17,365 bases of DNA from Suillus spraguei (lineage: Eukaryota; Basidiomycota; Agaricomycetes; Boletales; Suillaceae), in contig JABCPU010001056.1 of NCBI GenBank assembly GCA_016800925.1, positions 1 to 17,365 on the forward strand, given 5' to 3'. The notes beneath the pieces were generated by a model, which was not told where the DNA came from, did no database searches, and worked only from the letters and a program-made list of their open reading frames with translations. This document shows positions 1-8,329 of this stretch, one piece after another. Within the stretch, counting starts at the first letter, position 1; each line of letters begins with the position of its first letter. Made by a program: the position numbers and the translations under genes.

Positions 1-385
1 TCAGTGATTCATTGCCGTGCTCGATGTCGAGTTCGGGGTCGTGTGTGGTCTCGATTTTATGTTTGGGATGAACTGCATTGCTGTGTGGCCACCGTTTTGT
101 GAGAAGACGAGACTCCGTCTCTAATTCTCCATGACCAAGGTGGTGACAATGTCTCATTATCCTCGTTTTTGAGTATCTCCTGATTGCGACCTTCTGTGTT
201 TCCAGAAACTTCATGTATACCTGGTTGTAATGTCAATCATATTGAATGATGGTGAATTCGGATCATATCAATCTTCGTCCCTCGTCAGGGCAATTTTATT
301 GTCTCGTAGACGTTCAGACTCCAACTTATCGTTCATGTCATCTTTTTCGGTCTGGGCCCCATAATTTTTTCAACTTGATAAGCCA
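1..385. other. No recognisable gene
   Basis: I see no coding signal, RNA gene or repeat in this stretch. The only long open frame (246-428, plus) has no recognisable motif and runs into the first tRNA-like repeat unit, so it is probably chance. Confidence 0.5.
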
Positions 386-1115
386 AAAATTTGTTTCTCT
401 TGGACTATACAGGTTTCAAACCTGCTGAACACAGTTTTTTTTCTATCGGAACACACTTTGACATTCATTCATGATGGTTTCTTTAGAAGTTCATCATCAT
501 AACAGGTCTTAGCCAGGTGGTTACCACAACAGAATCAAAATCTGTTTCTCTTGGACTGGGCAGGATCGAAACCTGCCGACGACGAGGTTTTTGCTATCGG
601 AACACACCTTGACATTCACTCATGGATGGTTTCTTTGCGGGTTCACCGTAACTGGTCTTAGCCAGATGGTGGCTACAACAGAATCAAAATCTGTTTCTCT
701 TGGACTGTGCAGGATTGAAACCTGCTGACGCCGAGGTTTTTTCTATCGGAACACACCCTGATATTCACTCATGGGTGATTTCTTTACAACTTCAGCGTCA
801 CCGATCCAGCCTGGTTGTTGTTACAACAGAATCAAAATCTGTTTATCTTAGACTGCACAGGTTCGAAACCTGCCGATGACGGGGTTTTTTTTTCTATCGG
901 AATACGCCATGATATTCACTCATGGGTGATCTCTTTAGAAGTTCACCATAACTGGGCTTGGCCAGGTGGTTGCTACAACAGAATCAAAATCTGTTTATCT
1001 TGGACTGTGTAGGTTCGAAACTTACCAATGACAGCATTTTTTTCCAATCAGAACACACCTTGTCACTCATGGATAGTTTCTTTAGAGCTCCATCTTAACT
1101 CGTCTTAGCCCCTGT
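386..1115 (+). repeat. Tandem array of tRNA-like Pol III repeat units, period about 148-150 bp
   Basis: Five diverged head-to-tail units. The B-box/T-arm like part (consensus CAGGTTCGAAACCTG) lies at about 410-424, 561-575, 710-724, 859-873 and 1010-1024, so spacing is 149-151 bp. Four units have the perfect hairpin ACAGA-ATCAAAA-TCTGT at 529-545, 678-694, 828-844 and 978-994. An A-box like TRGCCAGRTGG stands before it at about 510, 660 and 959; in the fourth unit (about 806) it is degraded. Every unit has a T-run after the T-arm (435-442, 588-592, 737-742, 885-893, 1037-1043), as a Pol III terminator would. A sixth, truncated copy fades out at about 1050-1115. The order D-arm, anticodon-like arm with loop reading CAA, short variable region and T-arm resembles tRNA-Leu(CAA). 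The 7-nt acceptor strands do not pair, so these are not functional tRNAs. A tRNA-derived SINE or satellite fits best. Confidence 0.75.
952..1043 (+). ncRNA. Best-preserved tRNA-Leu-like Pol III unit of the array
   Basis: This unit has an A-box like TGGCCAGGTGG at 959-969, a D-arm like fold (TGGC with GCTA), a 5-bp anticodon-type hairpin at 978-994 with loop ATCAAAA (CAA in anticodon position 985-987), a B-box GGTTCGAAACT at 1012-1022 and a seven-T terminator at 1037-1043. The spacing is that of a tRNA gene with a short extra arm. Against a true tRNA: the base before the A-box GG differs from the invariant A14, and the bases either side do not form an acceptor stem. It may still be transcribed by Pol III. 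Confidence 0.45.
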
Positions 1116-1276
1116 GCAAATTGTTGCAACATTAATATTTACTCCATGGCGAGTCGTACTTTCGGACACGCATTCGAAACACTAATTATATTGGGTGTCG
1201 TGACTCGTGAGGCTGCCGCAGGTTTTATGCATGTAGTTCCTCTTCGAGCTTAGTCAATTGCATATTGGATGAATTG

Positions 1277-1600
1277 CATCAGGAAATTCACACATTCCTT
1301 GACGTGCCCTTATGCGGACTTATTTACACTTAACTGCCTTGGTGAAATTGAATCTACTTGTCCAAAATTTCAATGTGAATGAATTCAGAAAAAAAAAGTT
1401 GAGATATATTAATATACATGTTTTATTGTATTTCGCACTCAAAAAATATAATAAAACATGTATATTAATATATCTCAACTTTTTTTTTCTGAATTCACTC
1501 ACATTGAAATTTTGGACAAGTAGATTCAATTTCACCAAGGCAGTTAAGTGTAAATAAGTCTGCATAAGGGCACGTCAAGGAATGTGTGAATTTCCTGATG
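1277..1600. mobile_element. Near-perfect 324-bp palindromic foldback element (MITE-like)
   Basis: The element begins CATCAGGAAATTCACACATT and ends with its reverse complement. The two arms, about 150 bp each, stay complementary almost to the centre (about 1437), with a short loop that includes CGCACTCAAAAAATAT. I saw only a few mismatches, for example GCGGAC against GTCTGC near the outer third. Both strands therefore encode the same meaningless 81-codon open frame. The right arm matches the right half of the element at 5866-6137, so this copy is two right halves joined in inverted orientation. The flanks (ATTG and TGTC) do not form a target-site duplication. No transposase is encoded. Confidence 0.85.
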
Positions 1601-1882
1601 TGTCTGTAGACGTGTCTGCGATATCATGCGCTGATCTGTGGACCACTGGTTTGCAGTGATTTTAGAATGCACTCGTGATCAAGAAGAACTTTGCAGCATT
1701 CTTTGCTGTTGGGGCACATATGAAGGCAGTGAATATATAGTACAACACGTGAACGAATCCGTCGTTCATGAATTCCGCTGGAACTATCTGTCTGCAGTGC
1801 CCCCAGACTTTGCCACAGTAGTATCCTCAGAGTGGCCATTCCCCGAATGTCCTCAGACTTCCAGGTCCCACTGAATCTGAAT
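1601..1882. other. Unassigned stretch beside the foldback element
   Basis: An open plus-strand frame (1638-1874, 78 codons) runs through this stretch but shows no family motif, and an overlapping minus frame is equally long. Nothing can be assigned. Confidence 0.35.
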
Positions 1883-2590
1883 GTTGTTGAGCAGTTGGTC
1901 TCAGCTGTGAATCATATTGTTCTGGTGACTGTCATATACCATACTTCTAATCTCAGATCTGACCATATCCAATCAGATCCAATCGATTCCATATCCGTCC
2001 GGTCCACAGATCCTGTCCGGACCACCCATCCGAATGTGCTCACTTCTCGCACCTTAACTCCCTTGTGTATATCCGTGTCTATCTTCTTTCGTCATTCCTC
2101 CTGTTTCCGGTATTCCGGCTATGTATATTTCCCTCCTACGTCACTGATCCGTTACCTGTGTTCATTTCCAATTTGTGCTTACTGATCTGCTGTGCATTAA
2201 ATAATAGACTTCCGTTACACTTCATACATAGCCCTCGGTCCTGGACCTGTTGATTATCCGTCTCAGATACTTACAGTATATAAACCACTTGTAAATCTCC
2301 GTAGAACCTTAGTTCAAATATCATCTTAGATTCTGCTCATTCCGCTTCCTCCAGACTTAAGCCACTTTCTGCTCTAAGTCACCTTCCGAGACTTAGGATT
2401 GATTCCTATAGTCTATATCTCCGACTCTATCTTCGGATAGTCTATCTCCGTTAGTTTCTAGTTAGGAACTTGTTCCGAAGCTAGTCTTAATCTTCATTCC
2501 ATTCTTACGTTCCGGATGACCTTCGGACATATCATATCCGATACCTTTGAACGTCCGGATCCATCACACAACTCCTTCCAGATCTTCGGA
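1883..2590 (+). other. Pyrimidine-rich promoter-like DNA, possibly a decayed LTR
   Basis: The segment is pyrimidine-rich on the plus strand, has no convincing open frame, and contains TATATAAA at 2277-2284 followed by CT-rich sequence. From about 2390 to 2590 it is studded with TCCGG, CTTCGGA and TATCTCCG variants in both orientations. A TGTTGAGCAG near 1887 resembles an LTR 5' end. I could not find a matching CAACA end, a primer-binding site or a target-site duplication, so the LTR reading is only a suggestion. Confidence 0.25.
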
Positions 2591-3874
2591 CGAATAACTT
2601 CTCCCTGAAATAAGGGGCATTACTCGAGAAAGGGGCACAGTGCACGAACTGAGGCCAAAGCCCTTCAAATCTCTCTACCTTGAGTACGGTCTTAACAGTG
2701 ACGAACGAAGATGACTGGATATTGTTAAGTTGTTGCTTTCAGTCTTGAATTGTGTTCAGCAGGTGTTAGCAATTACATTTCAGGTGTCGCTGAACAAAGT
2801 TGATGTGGGTATCATCGAGCCATTTGAAGAGGATTCCTGCCCATGGGGTACTGTACCATCATACTGCATGCCATTGGTCATACAAACTGTGACGTATGGC
2901 TAACGAACTGGTTAGCCGGTGTAAAGATACAACCTAGCTTGGGCTGTAGATAAACCATTGCCTAAACTAGTATGTGAATCTTGCGCTCCATCTAGTCTGC
3001 TTCACTTGTAAGAACAAGAGCGTTCGACCCTAAAGGGGGATGCCTATTAGTATGGTCAAGTTCGAGCCTAACTTATGTGCGAAACAAGTGTCGTGGTCAG
3101 TGGTAAGTTGCCGCGGTCAGCGATGATACCGCTGGAACTAGCATCGTGTGTAGCGGTGCTTCCGTGGTAAAGATAAGGTCAGTAACAGTTGCATCAAGCG
3201 AGCGATGTCGAGCAGTGGTCTCAGCAGTAGTGGTAAAGTAGCAAGCAGTGCAAAGGAACAGTAAAGAAGTCCGCGGTACTTTCAGCGGTAAAGTAGTGGT
3301 GTGTGAGAAGTTCAGTCAAGGTAACAGTCAAAAGTCCAGCAGTAACGGATAATGAGTGTGATGTATTAATGAGCGATAAGGAAACTGAAACTTTAAAGAC
3401 TAAGTCCACTACTGGGTTGATCCAGAGCTAGACAATAATCCTGACCTATAGTACATGCAATGGTGTAAAATCAGGTGTTTTTATCATGCGGGGTGCGTGG
3501 TGCTTATATCCTAAATCGTATGTACTCGGAATACTTCTAGGCAAGATCAGTAGCGCTGGAGTGTAGTAACCGCTGTAAGTAAACATAGCGTGAGGCGCTG
3601 CAGCATGAGGCAACATGTAATAAGGCTTGCCATGGAATCAGTGATCACGAACAGAAAACAAACTACGCACCAAATGGAGCTATGTAGACACGGCAAGGAC
3701 ATGGAAGGACATCGGTTTGTGGAATGAGGTGCAGCAGTCAGTACGGTGTGCAGTAAGTGTGGGATGCTGCCAGTACTGCTAAAGGGGTAAGATGGCCATG
3801 GACAAGTGGTAACTCCTGTAGACATGAGACGAGTGTCAAAAGGTGGGGTTTTAAGCCCAGCGCCAATATGTTCA
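2591..3874. other. Long gene-free stretch with short hairpins
   Basis: I find no gene. Small perfect inverted repeats occur: TGTTCAGC at 2753-2760 with GCTGAACA at 2789-2796, and GGCTAAC with GTTAGCC at 2898-2917. From 3080 to 3300 short words such as AGTGGTAAAG and GCGGT recur irregularly. A minus-strand frame at 3888-3547 (113 codons) is low-complexity Ser/Pro/Cys sequence without a motif. Confidence 0.4.
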
Positions 3875-4920
3875 TTACACCAGTTCAAGCTTCCTCAAAC
3901 TGAGACTGCTACTTAACACGCAACCGAGTGCACCCTGCACTGTTGCTTCATTTCCCTTAAGTGATGTGAAGAACAACACAATGGACTCGATACGCCAAAC
4001 CATGGCAAGTAACTCAGGAGCCACACATAAGAGTTCCTTCCCTCTGCCCAGGTTCACTTGACCAACAGCAACAAGATGTCGTGTGGGCACATCCTAAGAA
4101 ACCCACTGTCTTTCCTGAATCAGCATCATCAAAATAAGGGTGTAGTAAGAGGATATGTAGATGAGACAAACTTCGGATCTTCTTCTCATATAGTCCTGTT
4201 GTATGTATAGGAAGTGGTGTGAACTCAGGTGCCTGAGCCTACCACCTTCCGGAGGTCAGAAAAATAGTGGAGGAAGGAGAAAACACGAAAAGTCAGATAC
4301 CAGCACTTACTGTGCGAAGCGTACCAACTGGGTCCATAACACTGCACGACCTTGCTCTGCCATTTTCACAGCAGTGGTAAAAGCGCCACAACGAACACTG
4401 CATGATAAAACATCCGTGAAAAGAAAAGAAGTAGGCTTGACAATATTGAAGTGGCATGAGCAAGACGACAAAAGCCTGGGTAACATACTGATGAAGGCAT
4501 TTCAATGCGGCCTGATATATAAGCAACACTTCATCACCTCGACCTCGGAGACGGCCCATGATTTTGCAGCACTAAGATCCTTACGAGAAACTGCACGAAA
4601 TAGGTGGGAGAGTTGATACAGCCTAAATGCCTCATCCAGGTCGGACGGCACGCCCGCTGGCTGGTTGTATTTGTCTATGCTGAAGGCAAGTTTGTTGAGA
4701 GACGGATTTGATGAGAATGACTGAGTACTACATAGTGCGGCCTGATGGAGTTTGGTGGCCTCATCAAAGCCAGACGGTATGCTGGAGTCTGTCAATTGAC
4801 TATTGTGTATGCTGAGATTGGTGAGCGGACCTGCGTGAAATAGGCGGCGATGATTGAGGACATGAGAGCGTTCCATGAAGAACAAGCTATGCGAACGGTC
4901 GGTGAAGATCGGTCACTGGC
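3875..4920 (-). pseudogene. Decayed TPR-CHAT protein (NLR-type family of Agaricomycetes)
   Basis: Reading leftwards on the minus strand, fragments in several frames follow the order of mushroom TPR-CHAT proteins. First comes a TPR unit (SGFDEATKLHQAAL near 4790, SDLDEAFRLYQLSHL near 4640), then the conserved linker AVSRKDLSAAKSWA (4600-4555), IYQAALKCLHQYV (about 4520), TTAVKMAEQGRAVLWTQLVRF (4380-4318) and FSCFLLPPLFF (about 4285). The N-terminal part of the CHAT domain follows at 4090-3876 (VPTRHLVAVGQVNLGRGKEL, CVAPELLAM, FTSLKGNEATVQGAL). Each step needs a frame change, and stops intervene (for example 4309-4307). The catalytic His (HLACHG-type) and Cys (LSACHT-type) blocks are not found before sequence that resembles the usual C-terminal HIGA near 3865, so the catalytic half seems deleted. 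CHAT is a caspase-fold protease domain linked to TPRs. Family matching is from memory. Confidence 0.7.
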
Positions 4921-5413
4921 AAGCTTACAAAAGTTTACGGTCAAAAGTTAAGTGAAGCTGTGCCCAAGTCCTGCAGACGTCAGCCGACTCGGAACACCGC
5001 GGGTAGACTGGGTGGACGCCGGGGTGGTAGTAGTCACACAGAAGCTGAAGAGAAAAGGATTTACTGGTCAATAAATTAGTGATGGCCAAGATGATAAGGC
5101 TCGAAGGAAAGGAAGCGAAAAGAAACTCTGTGATCGGTAGCATGCGTACTACTAGGTATCGCAATCATATCGCCAACAATGTGAGCGTCTCAAAAGAGGT
5201 ACGAGGTGTCCAGACTTAGAGGGCCAAAAGAGAGGTGGAGAGGATCCAATGGGAATCCAGGGAAGTGTGGCCGCAGGGCATTTTGGTCACCAATTAGTAG
5301 ACTCGGTGGCTAGCCTATAGGGTGACTTACTAGACGCCATCAAACAGCAAATAATATAAAACTACTATCTAACAGACCTTTATTGACTCGTTTTTCACTT
5401 CTCCTCCAACATC
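4921..5413. other. Intergenic, nothing assigned
   Basis: No reliable coding signal. The minus frame at 5164-4925 shows no motif, though it might be a further eroded part of the TPR gene. Around 5350-5412 AT-rich and then TC-rich sequence (ATAATATAAAACTACTATC, then TTTTTCACTTCTCCTCCAAC) precedes the start codon at 5414 and looks like that gene's core promoter and leader. Confidence 0.4.
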
Positions 5414-6768
5414 ATGCCAGTGCCCACTCGCTCAATATTCGATATCGTTTTCGGTGCGGTACAACGGTTTTCTCCAACGCTTGCGGCGCAGTTACGAAGG
5501 CTCGCCTTATTCAGGGCCGCTAGGCTGGCAGGGCCTGAGCAGGCTATTCAGGCTGCAGCAACAGACTTCATGACTGTTGAGGAGGTCGCAACAACATTTA
5601 ACCTCCAATGGAAACTTGAAGGAAAGCAACTGAGCCCTTCTCATCGCGGGGCCATTGAAGAGGAGGTGCCAAATGACAGGCCACCTAACGAGACCGTGAC
5701 CTCCGCTGATGTCAGTAAGTATACCAGTCATTGTTTCTGCTAGTGAGTCTGATACTCAAATTGAACAGAACTATTGTTATCTCTTTACATCAAGCTCTTT
5801 TTGCGAGGCAGTGAGGCCATTTGCCGACTAGCAATAGATCTTGTTATTCTAGGGGTATTCTCAGTCATCAGGAAATTCACACATTCCTTAACATGCTTAA
5901 TCAGCTTAACTCACTTATCTCAAAACTTGTTTGCTCTCTCTCACATCATTCACCTGGCATATCTTATATTTTTTGAGTGCGAAATACAATAAAACATGTA
6001 TATTAATATATCTCAACTTTTTTTTCTGAATTCATTCACATTGAAATTTTGGACAAGTAGATTCAATTTCACCAAGGCAGTTAAGTGTAAATAAGTCCGC
6101 ATAAGGGCACGTCAAGGAATGTGTGAATTTCCTGATGCAGTTCTGGTAGGTTTCTCTCATCTCATATCTTGTATCAATTTCGATATCTTGACAGAGACGC
6201 TCGGAGACTGCCGCACAATCACCGACTCAGAACTACAGAGATATCAGGGGAGGTTGGCTTCACGCACCCGCTGATATCTTCTACCTTCCGCAATACAACC
6301 ATCCGAGGTCGTGTTGACTACGGAATCGGCCGTGCGCTCCCCAACATACTGACTCCCAATGCCCGCCGACAACGTTTCCAATCACTCATCCTCCTTCTTG
6401 AAGCTAAAGCGGACGGCACTGCAGCTACTGCACTACCTCAACTCATAGTTTATCTCGCATCCATCCGTCAGCTGCGAGAAGCGCATGGAAGAGCCGACAC
6501 ATCAGTGTATGGCGTCGCATCCGACGGCTTCAAATGGATTTTCGTCACAATCACCCATTCGGGACTCATCAAAGTCAGCAAATCCTTTACTGCCTCTCCC
6601 GAGGGCATGAAGAATCTCTTGGAATGTCTGAGATATATGGTCGAGATCGCGACGTCGAAGTCGCCAAATACAATACCAGAGATCACTAGTACAGTTGAGG
6701 GGCAAGGCGACATAGATGTCAGTGATACTAGCTTGGACATTAATCAGAGTCATAAGACTGATGATTGA
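5414..6768 (+). CDS. PD-(D/E)XK nuclease-like protein, interrupted by an inverted-repeat element
   Basis: Exon 1 begins at ATG 5414 (MPVPTRSIFDIVFGAV) and is open to about 5710-5714. A 54-58 nt intron would end at AG 5768. The next exon carries either SFCEAVRPFAD (then a TAG at 5829) or, in another phase, a hydrophobic stretch that stays open into the inserted element at 5866-6137. The last exon, open from 6169 or earlier to the stop at 6766-6768, holds the recognisable domain. Counting from 6169, VDYGIG gives Asp50, LLLEAK gives Glu78-x-Lys80 and LPQLIVYL gives Gln91, a complete D...ExK...Q set of the restriction-endonuclease-like fold. VYGVASDGFKWIFVTI follows, then an acidic tail. Similar domains occur in fungal Crinkler-like and orphan nuclease families, but I cannot name the family. 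I could not join exon 2 to the last exon in frame, so the gene may be broken by the insertion, or one base may be missing. Confidence 0.6.
5866..6137. mobile_element. 272-bp MITE-like element with 24-bp terminal inverted repeats
   Basis: The element starts CATCAGGAAATTCACACATT and ends with the reverse complement. Inverted pairing lasts about 24 bp, after which the left and right halves differ. The right part (about 5968-6137) is almost identical to the right arm of the palindrome at 1277-1600, including the 9-T run, ACATGTATATTAATATATC and the stretch AATTTTGGACAAGTAG. It is flanked by CAGT on both sides (5862-5865 and 6138-6141), consistent with a 4-bp target-site duplication. It encodes no transposase, so it would be non-autonomous. 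I do not assign a superfamily. Confidence 0.8.
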
Positions 6769-7029
6769 GATAATTCTATGATTGAGTAAATTCGTAGTTG
6801 GTCTTGTTAGAGTTTGGTATTCCACCCTTCGTCATCATTCGCTGCTCGGATAGTCCCGACTACATATAAATACCTATGTCATAGACTATCCTCTCTTTGT
6901 CGTCTCCCGCCATGTCGTAGACACTAGAAACAGCGCCGTTCTCCAGCTCTAACAGGTCTGTTCAAATTTGTACCTTTAGTGTCTTTGGGGTGCGCAGCTT
7001 CGTAGGCCACCTGCAACTCGTCATTTCAC
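6769..7029. other. Intergenic between convergent coding stretches
   Basis: No coding signal. TACATATAAATA near 6860 is a TATA-like motif. Plus and minus coding stretches end on either side, so this is mainly 3' flank of both. Confidence 0.4.
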
Positions 7030-8329
7030 TATGGAATGCCAGTCACCAAGAACCAGACGCAATGCGAGCACCATCTGTGAGAACAAAACTGAGTTAACCG
7101 CTAGACTGTGGCCCTGCTGGGGTTCACCCGATGACTGTCCCATCGCTGCACCCCAGTGTTATCCGCCAAACCAGACGCGATGCGAGTACCATCCGGTGAG
7201 AACGAGATTGACGAAACCACTCCAGTGTGCCCCCCGCAAGGGATCATCCACTGGGGATAAGGTAGAATAGGTTTCCTTGATGTATCCGCATGCGAGCGCG
7301 CCCACTCGAAGAGTTCATCGGCTTGTGCAGCGAGAATTGCAAGATATTGTTGCCTCGAAAATTTGATAGTTCTTTCAGCTCCTCCGACACGAAGGCGTGG
7401 GTGTCGCGCTCCACGTGGAATAGCGTCCATGGACAACTGTAGAATATGATCAGCATCTTCAAAGTCCTTTTCGATATTAGGGAGCAGGATGAGAATCCAG
7501 AAGTTGGAAAGGAGTTAGGTGATTTTGGGAAGCCCTCTGTCCTCCTTCTCTTCATCGAGGGATTCTTGCAATGATGAGAGGATGTCGAGCTGGTCGTGTA
7601 CCAGATTCACTGTGAAACACCGCCAGTCAAAAAGAGTAATTACCGATATCCAGATATCCAAAGACTTACGATCCAATTTCGCAATTGTTGGCTCCTTTTT
7701 CTGAGTCTCAAAGGCGACTTCAAGCTCAGCGTGCTCTTTCCGTGAAGAATCCAACTGATCGACCGTCCCGTTAAGATGTTGTTGTAGTGTAATCGCAGCT
7801 TCCAGATTGTGAACGATCGGCCACAGTACACCAGAACTCCTCGAGGCCGCATTACAATACCAGCTTTTCTCGATGTGCGGTCATATAGTCCGCTTCGAAC
7901 CGTGTCTTCATATTAGTGTCCTCTAGTGGCAGGTCCTGGAGGACAAGTATACAGCTGGCATCGGCTTCGTTCTTCTTGATTTATTTCGACTCCCGTTGTA
8001 ACTGCAGCTTTAAATCTGTCATCGTTGTCCTTTTAATGGCATCATCTAGCTATTAAGACTTGAAAAGAGTCGCTTCTGAGCTCTTCCTCAGTGAGCTCAT
8101 CGTCGTTTCCCGAAGGCTCTGTCGCCTGCGTTCCGTCTTCAATGTAGTGGGTGCCCAATGCGAAGTCAGTTCCATCTCGCACATACGCTCCGATAGAGCT
8201 CCAATATCTCAGCATCCTTCTTGCACTCCTCAGAAGTAATTTTTGAATTTCATGCCAGCTCGTCTTGTGACCCTTGACGTGTTGTTGAAGGTCAGCGCCC
8301 GTCTGAAATTCTTTGTTATACTTTTCCAT
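7030..8329 (-). pseudogene. Decayed coiled-coil protein followed by WD40 repeats
   Basis: On the minus strand an open frame starts at ATG 8329 (MEKYNKEFQTGADLQQHVKG). It appears to continue, after a one-base shift in an A-run near 8240, as KITSEECKKDAEILELYRSV. An acidic piece (NDDELTEEELRSDSFQVL) follows, then LKLQLQRESK, NEADASCILVLQDLPLEDTN and RFEADYMTAHREKLVL, which are charged heptad-rich sequences. Two TAA codons lie in this frame (7983-7981, 7854-7852). Another frame carries LEAAITLQQHLNGTVDQLD to an apparent GTAAGT donor near 7670. Downstream come LVHDQLDILSSLQESLDEE, ADHILQLSMDAIPRG and a WD40 repeat (GHTGVVSSISFSPDGTRIASG, about 7250-7110), then a second broken WD40 repeat (GHSLAVNSVLFS, DGARIASGS) to about 7030. 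I do not recognise the N-terminal part. WD40 repeats of this type are usual at the C-terminus of fungal NLR-like proteins. Nonsense codons and shifts make a functional gene unlikely. Confidence 0.55.

Noticed and set aside
952..1043. Functional tRNA-Leu(CAA) gene
   Set aside because: The acceptor strands do not pair and an invariant D-loop base is changed, so only a tRNA-like label is supported.
386..1115. Regular spaced repeats as a CRISPR array
   Set aside because: The period is about 150 bp, the repeats carry Pol III features, the organism is a eukaryote, and there are no cas genes.
1312..1565. Pair of nearly identical 81-codon proteins on opposite strands
   Set aside because: They are the necessary result of the palindromic foldback element, and their text has no protein character.
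4203..4616. 137-codon plus-strand frame
   Set aside because: The complementary strand carries clear TPR-CHAT family blocks, so this frame is the antisense shadow of that pseudogene.
7031..7270. Plus-strand Cys/Pro-rich 79-codon frame
   Set aside because: Antisense to the WD40 remnants; its internal repetition reflects the WD40 repeats.
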